Origin: Sorghum bicolor
Lineage: Eukaryota > Streptophyta > Magnoliopsida > Poales > Poaceae
Length of the DNA: 64,000 nt
Assembly: GCF_000003195.3 (NCBI RefSeq)
Contig: NC_012871.2
Span: 8,419,997 to 8,483,996, forward strand
Reading direction: 5' to 3'
Positions 1 through 11,410 of this stretch are shown piece by piece. Below the pieces are notes generated by a model. That model was not told the DNA's origin. It worked only from the letters and a program-made list of their open reading frames with translations, and did not search any database. The position numbers and the translations under genes were made by a program. Every line of letters begins with the position of its first letter. The stretch's first letter is position 1.

Positions 1-204
1 TAGCACTTTCGTTTGTATTTGACAAATATTGTCCAATCATGGACTAACTAGAGTCAAAATATTCATCTCTCGGCAATTTCGACCAAACTGTGCAATTAGT
101 TTTTACTTTCGTCTATATTTAATACTTCATGCATACGTCTAAATATTCGATGTGACGGGAAATCTGAAAAATTTTGTAAAATTTTTTGGGAACTAAACAA
201 GGCC
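1..204. mobile_element. Tourist-like MITE, left end cut by window
   Basis: The right terminus AACTAAACAAGGCC ends at 204. The body matches the other copies of this family in the window, sharing the phrases for 'tttgacaaatattgtccaat', 'aaactgtgcaattagtttt' and 'cgtctatatttaatact'. Complete copies start GGCCTTGTTTAGTT and end with its reverse complement. The left terminus lies outside the window. A PIF/Harbinger (Tourist) assignment is inferred from terminus style and from the TAA target duplication of the copy at 27725. No coding capacity. Confidence 0.8.
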
Positions 205-457
205 TAGCCTTTTGTTAGAGGAAGCTGCCGTTGCTTCTACAAGCTATTCTCACCATCTTCAAAACCACTACTCTCTCTGTCTCTTTTAAGTGTCACTATG
301 ATATTCATGTTGATCAAACTTTCATAAGTTGGGTAGGTTTATAAAAAAATATTAGCAATATTTATATCTTCAAATAATTTTATTATAAAAAATAATTTAA
401 CGATCTATCTAATGATATTAATTACATATTATGAATATTAATATTTTATTATATATA

Positions 458-2489
458 TCTCTACTATAATTGAAATCTTCTCCAGACAAATCCCACCAAC
501 AATATCAACGACTCACAACACATGTCATACAGATTAGACGGCCCAGATTAGAAGTATGATCACGACCTTACATCACATCTCTACTCTTTGGAGGACCGCG
601 TCGGGCTGGCCTCAAGCGCTAATTCTCCCCGCGATCCGGCTCACCGTAGTTCTTCCCGGCCAAGAAGCGGAGGCCCTCGTCGCGCAAGGACGAGTCGCCG
701 CGACCCGAGACGCAGCATGAGAGCCCCGGCGGCGCCAAGGGGTCCCTAGAGGGCTACCTCGCCCGTTCGCTTTCCACCCGTGCCGCGGCGGCGGCATCGG
801 TGCTCCCCGTGAGGTCGCCCAGCGGCGGGGACCCGGGCGCCAGGCGGAGCCTCTCGGCCGCAATGGATGTCGATGTCGGTTCCTCGGCTCCAGTGGTGGC
901 GGTGGTAGGTGACGGGGCAGACTTTGATCTCAAGAGGAGCACGGCGGACTTCTTGTCCCATTCTTGGCCCGACGCAGTAGACCGGCGGCGTGGGGCGGTC
1001 CGGCACGCACAGCCCGTCCCTGAGCGCCCACATCGCGCGCGGCTCCAGCGACTCGAAGGAGTTGATGAGGATGTCGCGGGCTTCCGGCATCCGGGCAGCC
1101 ACGCCGATGATGCCCTTGCACGCCTCGCCGTCGTCCGCCAGCCCCTGCGCCAGGTCCGCAACCGTGAACGGAGGAGCGCCCGGGAACGACAGGACGGCGG
1201 AGTTCCCGAGCGCCGCGAAGCTGGTGCCCACTCTGGCGCGCATGGCGGGGAGGCCGAGGAAGCAGGCGAGGCCGGCGGTGCCCGAGGGGAAGAAGAAGTA
1301 GGCGGGCAGGCCAAGCTCGGCGGCGACGTCGAGCGCGTCGGCGCAGAACATGTCGAGGACGATCGCCTGGACGCAGCGCGACGACGACGACGACGACGAC
1401 AGCGCGCGAAGGAAGTCGCGGAGCGGCGCATTCGTGGCGCGGAGGAAGCGGAGCATCCGGGCCAAGGGGACATCAGGCTCGGCGTCGTCGGAGGCCGCCG
1501 GCGGCGGCGGTGGCGGGGAAAGCACGTGCAAGGCGACGGAGGCGTTGGAGGCCTTGGCGCGCGCGACCGTGGAGGCGAAGCCGTTGGCGTAGACGGGCGG
1601 CTCGAAGACCGCGATGGCGACGTCGACCTGGTCTCCGCCGTGGCGGAGGAACGCCTTGGCCAGCTCGAGCATCGGCGCGAGGTGGCCGACGCCGACGCCC
1701 GGATACAGCACCACCGTCTTCTTCTCCATGGCTCGCCCGGCTGACGACGTACTCAACTGCTAGCTGGGCACCAGCGGCACTGCCCGGCCGCGTCTTTCTG
1801 GAAAGTTGCTGCTAGCCACTAGAGTAATCTTGTTGCTCGAGTGCTATCCTGCTTTTGACGGGTGACTGTGATTACAGCGAGGTTTGGGTGCATCAATCAC
1901 CATGGTGGGTCAGAGGCTGTGGAGGTTTGGTTATGCCTTAACAAGTCAAATCTGGAACCGTTTCTTTATTTTTCTTTTTTTTCCCTTTTGAACTTCTCAT
2001 TATGTTCTTTTCAGCAGGAATCTTTTGAGGGGGAACAATGATCTAGATCATCTGAAACTTCTGAACAGGAGTATTTTAATTTCTCTTTAGCCTTATGTAT
2101 AATTTAGTGTTTACTTGTCTTCTTGGCATTGCGTGATAGACTGGTGCCTGATTTTGTTAGGCATTTTTTGTTTTATTATTCCTTTAATCGATCTCTACAA
2201 TTTTGTTTTTCTTGCTTGTTTGTCCAATAAGGCAGGTATACATCTACACTAACTACAATTGTTACCAAAGTTACAAGACAAATGATGGACATTTGTAGAT
2301 CAACTGTGTTTCTCAACTTTTCTACATAGCATTTGTTAAAATCAAATATATGTTCCCAAATGAAGTACTGTAATTTTCATATAGACTTTTTTGTTAGTGG
2401 GGTAGGTTTGTTTTTTAGTTTTATGATTTTTTTTAGTTTTATAATTTTTTTCTAATGTCACCGTAGCGTTAGCACGGGTAATATACTAG
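458..2489 (+). mobile_element. Non-autonomous Helitron 1, with captured gene fragment
   Basis: The 5' end is TCTCTACTATAATTGA (458 onward), preceded by A. The 3' end is CTAG (2486-2489), followed by T. A GC hairpin, CCGTAGC-gtta-GCACGG (about 2461-2477), sits 8 bp before CTAG. Rolling-circle Helitrons insert between A and T, make no target duplication, and end in a hairpin plus CTRR, so every boundary criterion is met. The flanks join to restore a Stowaway MITE. There is no Rep/helicase gene, so the element is non-autonomous. Termini are nearly identical to the element at 49077-51851. It carries a UDP-glycosyltransferase piece in antisense orientation. Confidence 0.88.
746..1729 (-). pseudogene. 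N-terminal half of a family-1 UDP-glycosyltransferase, captured in Helitron
   Basis: From the ATG at 1729 the protein begins MEKKTVVLYPGVGVGHLAPM, the acceptor-binding N-terminal start of plant UGTs. It keeps typical landmarks: a VLHVLSPP-like strand, the LDMFCADALDVAAELGLPAY segment, a PGAPPF.. loop and NSFESLEPRA. Homology stops near position 955, after PVYCVGPRMGQEV. The following approximately 70 residues do not resemble a UGT, and the PSPG donor-binding box is absent, so the product could not bind UDP-sugar. The family is closest in style to flavonoid/hydroquinone glucosyltransferases (UGT88/72 type), which is tentative. The fragment is GC-rich compared with the AT-rich Helitron ends, consistent with transduplication from a host gene elsewhere. 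The sequence at 600-745 may be a second captured piece, unidentified. Confidence 0.75.
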
Positions 2490-2713
2490 TTTGATCAAAG
2501 TTGAGTATGTTTAATTTGTCGAAAAGTGAGAACCGTGGTTAAAAAGGGATACAAGGAGTATGAGAGCTGACTTTTAAAAAAAACAAATTGACAACGATAT
2601 GTGAGCTGATTCGGAATTTTGGACATGTAATGGAGACGTTTGTCCCCTTGGGCCGTTGGGCCTGGGCTTTAGCTCCCTTTTGCTGTCGATCTGACAAACT
2701 ACACTTGACAGCC

Positions 2714-4954
2714 ATGTTGCTCTCCGGCCGCCACCACAAATTCCCCCCTTCCTCACCGCCGGCCTCCTTCCGCTCCCCACACCTCCGCCGTCTCCGGCCG
2801 CTTCGGCCACCACCAACCCTTGCATCCGCGAACCCTCCGCCGCCGCCATCGCCACTACCTTCCCATTTCCCGTCGCCAAGGCGTCCATGGCGGTGGCGGC
2901 ACAGCAGCCACGGCCCCGGCCCCGGCGCCGGCGACGTTGTCCAAGACCTTCCTCCGGTGGAAGCCGAGGGAAACTCCGCCGTAGGGGGGAAGAAGAGCTT
3001 CTGGGGAGCGGTGAGCCTCATCATCGGCACGGCGGTCGGGCCGGGCATGCTGGGCCTGCCGTCCGCCACCATCCGCTCCGGCCAGGCGCCCTCCGCGGCC
3101 GCCATACTGCTGTCCTGGGTCTACGTCGTGTCCTCCATCGTCCTCGTCGCCGAGCTCAGCTTCGCTGCCATGGTGCGTGACGGCGTCGACGAGGTCAGCT
3201 TCACGGGACTTGCGTCGAGCACCCTGGGGGCGGGCCTTGGCGCGGTCGTCGCTGTCGTGTACGCCGCGCTCAGCTTCTCCCTGCTCGTCGCCTGCGTCGC
3301 CGGCATCGGATCGCTCGTCTCCCAGCTGTTCCCCGGGGTGAACCCGGTCCTGGCCAACGCCCTGTTCCCCTGCTTCGCCGGCGTCCTCATCGCCTTCTTC
3401 CCCTTCAAGGCCGTTGACGGCGCCAACCGAGCCCTCTGTGGCCTGATGCTAGTTTCGATTACAGCTCTCGTGGTGACTGGCGTGTCCGTCGGCCGCACCA
3501 GCTTGCTGAGATCTCTCAGCTATGCTACCTGGAGTCCAGGAGCGATCCTGCCGGCTATACCGGTGACCGTGCTCACGCTGGGGTTTCATGTCATCACACC
3601 GTTCATCTGCAAGATTGTGGGGGACTCGGTGTATGATGCTCGGAAGGCGATACTGATTGGGGGCGCTGTGCCATTGGCCATGGTGCTGTCATGGAATGCC
3701 GTCATTCTAGGGCTGGCTAGTGCTGGTGGCAATGCTGGGTTTGATGACCCTATCAAGCTCCTTCTCTCAGTGAATCCAGCTGCGCTGCCTGCTGTTCGAG
3801 GCTTTGCTTTTGCTGCACTGGCGACGAGCCTGATAGGGTATGCAGTGAGCTTTCCAAAGCAGTTGGCGGACACAGTGGAATTGATTCGTCAGAGGTTTTC
3901 TCAGAAGCAAGGAAGTGCGCACCAACCTAATGCTAGCAGTGACAGAAATGGGGCGATTCTGACATGGACGGTGCTGATCATTCCCATCTTTATTGCATCG
4001 TTCTTCTCAGCAGCCTTCTCCAAGGCACTGGATTTTGCTGGGGTTTATGCAAACTGCTTCCTATTTGGGATTCTGCCTCCTGTTATGGCCTGGATCCATC
4101 GGTCACAGATGAAAAAGAGGTAAGCTGTAAGATATGATTTATAGCTGTCAAAATTAGTATAACTGTAAAAAAATCAAACGGAATATTTGCATACATCAAG
4201 TGCATAGTAGTAGTTAATATAGATATAGAGCATTGTGAATCTCTGAAATGGTAATTTTGCGATTGCATACACTAATCTCTAGGCTATCAGAATTGGTGCT
4301 CAGTAACTAAGTACCTAAATTAAGTGACCCTTTATTTCTGACAATACACTTTTTAAATCAGAGGTCAGCTTCAAGAAGGCACTTAGTTCATTTTGTTTCT
4401 TACTACTAAATTAGCCTCAGGAAAGTATTGTCCATATCATTTTTGGTCCTGACTTGTACCTCCTTCAGTCTTTATCGATGTGAACCTATCATTGTTTGGA
4501 CCACTGCTATCGAAAGGTTTAGTTGTGCAACAAGGTGTTCTTCCTTAATTATTTTCAGTTAACCAATCATCGATGTTGTGTCACTTTAGGCATACAGAAG
4601 TTCCCTTTACCAATTGCATTCAGATCAAATGATAGCCTCTTTTGTCTTTACTTGTATGAGTAAAATTATTTGATCTATCTGATAGGGCCTAAGCAGTCAT
4701 TTTTTTAATAGCAAAAATATCTTATTGTGTAAAAGGTGATATAAACCTAATCCAGTAGGTTGAGCTTATGGACTCTTAGTCTGTAGATGATGTTCATATC
4801 ATGTCACTTAAGTGTTTATGAATATTGAACGCAATTTTGATAATCTGTTTCATCCTTTAGATCTCCTGATTCATGTGAAGATATTTTGCCCGGTGGAAAT
4901 GCTGCTCTGATGATACTTTTCGTTATTGCTGTGATCCTAGCAATCTGGCACTAG
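2714..4954 (+). CDS. Plastid-type tryptophan/tyrosine permease family transporter (2 exons)
   Basis: CDS is join(2714..4119, 4861..4954), 499 aa. Exon 1 ends at a GTAAGC donor and exon 2 follows a CATCCTTTAG acceptor. The splice is in frame and adds a last membrane helix and the C-terminus, ending ..ILAIWH. The first ~75 residues are rich in Ser, Pro and Arg and lack acids, like a chloroplast transit peptide. Then comes the family start FWGAVSLIIGTAVGPGMLGLP followed by about ten more hydrophobic segments, as in the Trp/Tyr permease family (bacterial TyrP/Mtr relatives; APC superfamily). Expected role is aromatic amino-acid movement across a plastid membrane, inferred from family only. An in-frame ATG at 2630 exists, but 2714 gives a normal transit peptide. 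Without the intron the reading frame stops at 4123. Confidence 0.88.
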
Positions 4955-5594
4955 TAGATGGTAAGCAGCACGTCAGGGTTGTTTCTTTGTCAGACCGTTC
5001 GTCAGTGAATCGAAAGCACTAAAGGCGGCTAGAAACTTCAGCTTTTCAGTATTCATGGCATCATGTTTGAACTGCTCTCCGCGTATCATGATTTTCTTCT
5101 TTATTTGTTCCTCAGTTGATTGCTAATTAACTATTTACCCATTGAAATTTCTCAGTTCTAAGATTCTGGTGAAACCAATTGTCTTTTTATATCAAGATTG
5201 TATCTTCACTTCTCAACTTTCAGTTGTTGGTGGGTTGGAAACTGTGCAAAATGCATAGTACCTCCAAGTGTTATATCACGCAAATACTGTGAGCTAGCTG
5301 CTGGTGAAATTGTTTGTGTCGATTGTGCTGATTTGACAAGCTAACTTTTAACCAAAAGAAGATTAACCCAGTAACCAAGTGTGGAACTCCCATTTTGAGG
5401 GCCTCGGCCTAACTTGACCGTGGCCTGCGGGCCAGCCGTCACGACGAGCAGAGGACCCACCGGCCGGCCGACGAGTCCATCTGCACTGCACGTGTTTGTT
5501 TCGCCGCACGCATGCTTTGCATCGGCAGACTGTCGGCCACCCGGCCCGTTTGGAGAGAAGAGGGGAAAATGGATTCTGTGTACAGTGTAACTAC
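4955..5594. other. 3' UTR and intergenic sequence
   Basis: This should hold the 3' UTR of the permease gene. No open frame of note, RNA gene or clear repeat is visible. A GC-richer stretch occurs at about 5395-5560. Confidence 0.5.
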
Positions 5595-7168
5595 GGGTGT
5601 GTTTGGTTTCGTGGTCACATTCTAGCCTGGCTAGAATCCTAGCCAGGGCAGGCTTAGCCTGCTCCCATCAAGCCAACCTCTGATTGTTTGGTTGTCTATA
5701 CTGTGTTAGCCTGGCTAGCCTAAGTGTGTGTTTGGTTGCCTGATTTGTTTTGATACAGTCACCTCTTCTCTGAATTGGTAAGGTTACCTCTTTGATACAA
5801 TGAGCATGAGCACATATGACACAAGGGTCATGCAAGCTGGACACAGCAACTGAAACTGAAAGTAAGATCTATAGCCTGCAAATTTCTCTGAATGTTCACA
5901 ATATTACAATAAAGAACCTTACTGCAGAAAAATCTATACGAGATTTGGTCTTTGATCACAATAGATAGCATGAAATTTAAAGAAGCAGCACGTCACCAAG
6001 CAGGCAAGGTAAACTCTAAAAATGATAGTAGATTTTATACTGCAGTAATCACAACCGAGAAACAAGAAATAGGACTACAACAACCGACCATTGCTTACAA
6101 AACTGAATCAGCTAATCTACACTAATGAAACTGAATCAAACAAACAGACCCTGTAGAAGTAGTAGGACGCTAAGCAGCTGGAGTACATCAGCAAGAAGCA
6201 GGGTGAGCACAGAAGCACCACAGTGAAATCTGCAGACGGACACCGCTGCTCCATCCCATGTCCAGGAGCTGCCTAGGAGAAATTTGTAGATTGAGCTGCA
6301 GAGGGGCACTGGAGCAACCCAGGAGCTGCATGAGCAAGGAGACTCAAGGATTCGAGGACGAGGCCAAGCAATGAGACGAACGGATCTGGATCTGAGTGAG
6401 GAGGGGAGGCCGCCGGTGGTCGGACGGACGACATAGTCTGTGAGAAGGAAGGAGAGAGGGGCGGCCTCGGCGACGGTGAGTGCCAGTGCCGGCGGGAAGA
6501 GCGGGGGACGACGACGATGGCGGCGACGGCGCCGAGACTTGCCTCTCGGCGGCCATGGCGGAGGAGAGCGTGACGGCGGCGCGGCGCCCGGCCGATGCAA
6601 GGTCTTCCTCGTCACGGAGATAGAACAGGTCGCGGAGGTTGTAGTACCCGGCAGCGGCGGCGCCTCCGAGCCCGCGACCGCGACCAACACGCCGGCCCCA
6701 CCGCGGCGAGCTGGTCTGCCAGCGTCACGCTGCGCCGCAACACCCGCCCCTCCATCCTTCCCTCCCCCTGACACGAGGAGGATGAAGTCCGAGGAGCTCG
6801 ACGGAGGCGAACCGCCGCCGGCGGCGGCGGCGAGGGGATGAAGTGAGGAGCTCGAAGGGGAAGGAAGAGCCTCGGCCATGGCTTGAGGAGGAAGGCGGCA
6901 CGAGGGCTAGAGGTGAGGAGCTCGAGGAGGAAGAGCGGCGTCGGGAGGTGAGGCGCCGTCGGAGGAAAGCGGTGACGAGAACGCACGAGCTGGCTGGCCA
7001 GAGCCTGGCTGAGTTGGGAAGGCCGAATTGGCCTTTCAAGGCTGGCCAGGCCAACACAGTACGGCTGGCCCGTTCTGGCCAGGCTCCAGGCCTTATTCAG
7101 CCAACCAAACACTTATTTTTTTGCCCAACTAAGTCATGGCTACATGTAGACCGCAACCAAACACACTC
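5595..7168. mobile_element. Large non-autonomous TIR element with TAC target duplication
   Basis: The left end GGGTGTGTTTGGTT (5595) and right end AACCAAACACACTC (to 7168) are inverted repeats with a possible 3-bp duplication TAC at 5592-5594 and 7169-7171. More GTTTGGTT / AACCAAAC motifs occur inside at about 5686, 5728 and 7098, and many 'GGCTGGCC'-type inverted words lie near both ends, so nested or composite copies are likely. The GC-rich centre (6140-7000) contains open frames on both strands, for example 6136-6879 on minus. Their composition is low-complexity and I recognise no domain. Terminus style suggests PIF/Harbinger. Confidence 0.5.
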
Positions 7169-7271
7169 TACAGTACTCGCTACAGTGCTGTGTTAGAGAA
7201 GCCAGAACCTTTTTTTTGTCCTCGGCCACGGGCATAAAACGCAGGCTCCTCTCGCACGGGCTTGTCCTCTT

Positions 7272-7516
7272 GGGCTTGTTTAGTTAAAAAAAATTTGCAA
7301 AATACAAATAGTACCACTTTCGTTTGTATTTGACAAATATTATCCAATTATATACTAACTAGACTTAAAAAATTCGTCTCGTCAATTCCGACCAAACTGT
7401 GCAATCAGTTTTTATTTTCGTCTATATTTAATACTTTATGCATGCGTCTAAAGATTTGATGTGACGAGGAATCTGAAAAATAATTTTGCAAAATTTTCTG
7501 GTAACTAAACAAGGCC
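7272..7516. mobile_element. Tourist-like MITE (GGCCTTGTTTAG family)
   Basis: Starts GGGCTTGTTTAGTT and ends AACTAAACAAGGCC. The interior matches the family copies at 1-204 and 7615-7857, about 245 bp. Non-coding. Confidence 0.85.
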
Positions 7517-7614
7517 TTGGCCTTCCATGAGCTTTGCGGAGCAGATAATAATCCACTGCATCGACACTGACAGCATGCATCCTCCTCCTCGACCTCGCGT
7601 CGCATTGCACACAG

Positions 7615-7857
7615 GGACCTTGTTTAGTCCCAAAAAATTTTGCAAAATTTTTCAGATTCTCCGTCACATCGAATCTTTAGACGCATGCATGGAGTATTAA
7701 ATATAGACAAAAATAAAAACTAATTACATACTTTGGTCGGAATTGATGAGATGAATCTTTTGAGCCTAGTTAATCCATGATTGAACAATATTTGTCACAA
7801 ACAAACGAAAGTGCTACAGTACCTGTTTTGCAAAAATTTTTGGAACTAAACAAGGCC
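7615..7857. mobile_element. Tourist-like MITE (GGCCTTGTTTAG family), inverted relative to neighbour
   Basis: Starts GGACCTTGTTTAGT and ends AACTAAACAAGGCC. The interior is the reverse complement of the neighbouring copy, so the two elements stand in opposite orientation about 100 bp apart. Confidence 0.85.
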
Positions 7858-8116
7858 AGGGCCGCTGTGATGGATGAAAAAAAAAAGCAAATTTGTGATG
7901 CCACGCTGTCCCGTTTCAACAGGAGAAGCGATCGAGCAAGTGCGGCCGCGTGTGCATGCCATCCAAATCCAAGCCATCCATGCATCTGTCGGCACTCATT
8001 TCGCCGTTCCTTTGAGACACGCGTCGGCCGTTCGCAGGGCCCAACAAACATGCAGCTGGGTAGCGTAGTAGGTGGCCCACCGCTTTTTCCAAAACCCCCT
8101 TTTTTTTTTCTGTTTC

Positions 8117-8348
8117 GGCCTTGTTTAGTTGACAAAAATTTTTGTTTTTGGCTACTGTAGCGTTTCGTTTTTATTTGACAAACATTGTCCAATCACGAAG
8201 TAACTAAGCTCAAAAGATCCATCTCACAAATTACAGGTAAACTGTGCAGTTAGTTTTTATTTTTGTCTACATTTAATGCTCTATGCATATGACTAAATAT
8301 TCGATGTGACGGAAAAATCTTGAAAATTTTTGCGAACTAAACAAGGCC
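8117..8348. mobile_element. Tourist-like MITE inserted in duplicated segment
   Basis: Starts GGCCTTGTTTAGTT and ends AACTAAACAAGGCC. The paralogous segment at about 10530-10545 reads 'tttttcgtttcagcacgtg' without the element, so it is an empty site. 'gtttc' occurs on both sides of the insertion. Confidence 0.87.
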
Positions 8349-8772
8349 GCGTTTCAGCACGTGCTGCGTTGGGCCCCGGCTGCCTGCAGCCGCGGCGGGG
8401 TCGTTGCGCAGCGCTCTCGCTTCGACGACTGCGGCGGGCGGGCGTCGTGGTCTCGTGGACTGGGTGGTGCGTTGCACTTGCGCCGCGCTCGGCCGGGCCT
8501 TCCGGCCGCTCGTGGCGGCTCCCTTTTGGATTTCACGGCGGACACACGTGGGACCCGGCCGGCAGGGAAACCGCCGGAAAGAAAAGACAAAGAAAAAGCG
8601 GCCGGGCGCGGCGGCAGCCTGGTGGGAACAAGGGACGGGACGGGATCTTTGGTGCGTGCCTACCTTCACAGCTTATGTATGGGACTAACAAGTGGGCTGA
8701 ATGCATGTTGATGTAGAGGAAAAGAGGAAAGAAAAGAGGAGACAAATATATTTAAATTTGTAACCAGCCTAT

Positions 8773-9086
8773 CACGGGCGGAGCTACGTGAAGGCGAACC
8801 TGGACGGTTGCCCCCCCCCCTTGCTCTCTGCCATCACCGGTATATCAGCTAGCTTTTTGGAGTTTGTACATAGAGTGCATGTATGTTCTGTTTTGGGCTG
8901 AAGACCACCAATGTATAGTCATGTTATCACCGGTGCATATAAGGTCATATACTTGATGTCTTGTGAGTATGGCCACACTCCTTCTCTATATAGATATCTA
9001 TACTTATTTTATTCATACGCATGTTCACAATTGCCCCTGCCCCCCCCCCCCCCCCCACCTTCAATTTATCCTTAGCTCCGCCACTG
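8773..9086. mobile_element. hAT-type MITE with 8-bp target duplication
   Basis: Terminal inverted repeats are CACGGGCGGAGCTA on the left and the complement of CAGTGGCGGAGCTA on the right (12 of 14 match). The 8-bp direct repeat CAGCCTAT flanks the element exactly at 8765-8772 and 9087-9094, as expected for the hAT superfamily. Runs of C occur just inside both ends. Length is 314 bp, with no coding frame. Confidence 0.85.
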
Positions 9087-9430
9087 CAGCCTATGTAAGA
9101 AAAAACAAATGAGTTGTAAGTCAACTAACTACTATATGATGAGTGGACTGATGAATTGGCTGTAAATTGACTAACTATTATATATGAGTGGGCTGATAGA
9201 TTGGTTGTAAGTTTCTATACAACCCACACTCCTTGCTCGATCCACTTCATCTAGCTAGCTCAGTGGACCTTGATTTGACCTCAATCTTAAGCTTCTTCAA
9301 TCACTTGCCCCAATTAACACAGATTTTTGTCTCTATTTCTGTAAGGGAAAAAAACGTTGAACAAGATCGTCTAACGCTTGTTTTTCTAAGAGAGGGAGAG
9401 AGAGAGAGCACCATCGATGTAAAATAGGTT

Positions 9431-10289
9431 CTCTCTTTGCATACTCCGTTGGAGAACGTTTTTTTCCTATAAATGAGGTATTTTGGGCGTGGGTAGTGTG
9501 ATGCATAGCTAGAGAACATTTTTTTACTGTGAATGAGACGTGAATGAGTATGAATAGTGTGATGCATAGCTTGTTGGAGATAGCTTTAATACTTATATAA
9601 AGATGGTTGTGGACTCCTCCCTAAATAAATCTTTAAAAGATGAAACCCACCTCCAGCACCACCAGCTCCCGTGCAAATTAAACTGGAAACATGAACGCCG
9701 TGCATATATCCTGCAAAATGGTAGGCGCGACCGCGAGATGTTGCAAGGGCCACGTGGCAGCGCATGCATGCATGCATGAGAGGGCATCGGGGCACGTCGC
9801 TACGAGGGACTAGTACGGAGTACGTGGAGTAGCTCCCAAGTCCAGTGGACCTGACGACCCGGCTGGTCACCCGACACGTGTACGCTGGGCCGGTCGGCCG
9901 TGAATCAAAACATCCATTCCGTGGGATGCAAAAGCTTCCAACGAGTTTAGTAGCAGCACGTGATCGGCTCTTTTAGCTAGCGCGTGGCCACACACACACT
10001 GATACACTCGTACGGTCAAGCCGATTATTTCAGATCTGCAAATCCAAAACTTTGTCTCTCGTATATATATCTTCCTTTTTTTTAAGAAAAAAAAAATCCG
10101 GAATCTAGATTCCATAATAACCAATGGAAACCAAAAACATATTGGTAGCAGATGGATCCATCCACGGCGTGATAGATATGATGACCGCAAGTATTATAAG
10201 TTGTACTTAACGAACAAACAATATTTTTTCTTATAATAAATCAATGAATACTATTTTTAACTATATTTTTCCATCGAAGCCAAACAAAC
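9431..10289. other. Intergenic sequence, one short repeat
   Basis: No gene recognised. Bases 10196-10294 resemble a grass repeat with 'acaatattttttcttataataaatcaatgaata' style sequence, ending in 'ccaaacaaacaggg'. A related copy lies at about 14865-14983. The stretch 9640-9960 is mixed sequence without a credible frame. Confidence 0.4.
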
Positions 10290-11210
10290 AGGGATGGCGA
10301 TCATAGGTGCACGCTCCATGCAAGTGTCAACAGGAGGAGAAGCGGCCGCGTGTTGCGATCCGAGCCAAGCCCATCTGTCGCACTCATTTTTTTGCCGACC
10401 CGACGCGATCGAGATCGAGCAGACCCCACCACCAGCCGGCTTGCGCGGGACACGCGTCGGTCGTTCGCGACGCCCGAACCGAACCCAACAGCTGGGTAGG
10501 TCAGGTGGCCCAGCCAGCAGCGCTAGCTTTTTCGTTTCAGCACGTGCGTGCGTGCGTGCTGCGTGGGTAGGTCAGGACGTCCCCGGCTAGCGCGAGCGCG
10601 AGGCTGCACCTGCACGGCTGCAACCTGCTGCAGGCCTCGTGGGGTCGTTGCGCTCTGACTTGACGACTGCGGGCGGGCGGGCGGGCGGGCGGGACGGCGT
10701 CTTGGTGCGCTGCACCCGCAGTCCCGCACAGCCTTCCGCTCCACGGAACGGGCGACCCCCCGGGCCTTTCGTTTTTTTTTCAGAAAAAATCCAAGGCAGC
10801 ACAGCACTGGGGACCGCTGGAAAAGATAAAACAAAAAGCGGCAGCCTAGTGGTGGTGGTGGTGGGACGGGATCCCTTGTGTCGTGTGCTTGTGCCTACGC
10901 CCTGGTACCCTGACTGACTAATGCGAACCGCGCGGTGTCCCGCTTACTCTTCTTTGAAAAAATCATGACTAAAAATATTATTTAGTAATTTATTATTAAA
11001 AAATATTATTCACTAACATAAATAATATAGAGCGAACGAAACCTTCATCTGGCCAGCCCAGTGAAACTTGGGACCTCGATCTTGGACGCTCCTTTAATCA
11101 CGTGCCCCACCTAACACATGAGTTCTATTTCTGTATTTCGTAGTAAGAAAAGCTGTTGAGCTCTAATGATTCAGAACAAGATTGCCACAGAGTATTTTTT
11201 AAAAAAAAAA
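10290..11210. repeat. Segmental duplication, copy B
   Basis: Collinear partner of 7858-9430, lacking both MITEs present there. It contains a short GGGC repeat run at about 10672-10690. No recognisable protein; open frames are probably chance GC-rich frames. Confidence 0.65.
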
Positions 11211-11410
11211 ATTAGCCGAGGTTGGTTGGATCCTTAGAATTTATATTTACATAAAAAATAACTAGATTACTTGAAACATGTTTTAGTTTGTTATCGACTA
11301 CGTAACTATTATTTGTATATAAATTATTGTTTCTTTTCACTCTACTACACTACATTGGAGATAACAAAAGCTGGTCCCCAATATACTCCTCTGTTAGTGA
11401 GCTTTTATGC

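Larger units (their letters stand above)
271..2558. mobile_element. Stowaway-like MITE split by a Helitron
   Basis: The left part (271-457) starts CTCTCTCTGTCTCTTTTAAG after a TA. The right part (2490-2558) ends in the inverted form, whose complement reads CTCCTTGTATCCCTTTTTAA, followed by TA. The two halves together make about 256 bp, a normal size for such an element. The interruption is exactly the Helitron at 458-2489, inserted between A and T. The TA target duplication and the 'ctcc.tc.gtc' style terminus are typical of Stowaway (Tc1/mariner) MITEs. Confidence 0.7.
7858..9430. repeat. Segmental duplication, copy A
   Basis: This segment shares a long, collinear, partly diverged similarity with 10290-11210. 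Shared words in the same order include 'agcggccgcgtg', 'gacacgcgtcgg', 'tttcagcacgtgc', 'ggggtcgttgcgc', 'gacgactgcgggcggg', 'aaagcggc', 'cttcatct..ccag/cagtg' and 'tctatttctgta'. Copy A has gained a Tourist-like MITE (8117-8348) and a hAT MITE (8773-9086). No protein-coding gene is recognised in either copy, and open frames in both are short and differ. Confidence 0.65.

Noticed and set aside
754..1815. Plus-strand frames opposite the UGT fragment
   Set aside because: Arg/Gly-rich translations without homology, produced by high third-position GC on the coding strand.
6136..6879. 247-codon minus-strand frame in the 5595-7168 element
   Set aside because: Starts with low-complexity Ser/Pro/Ala and Arg runs, no recognisable domain; overlapping long frames on both strands suggest composition rather than a gene.
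9040..9060. Poly-C run as a special structure
   Set aside because: It is part of the hAT MITE, whose two ends both carry C/G runs.
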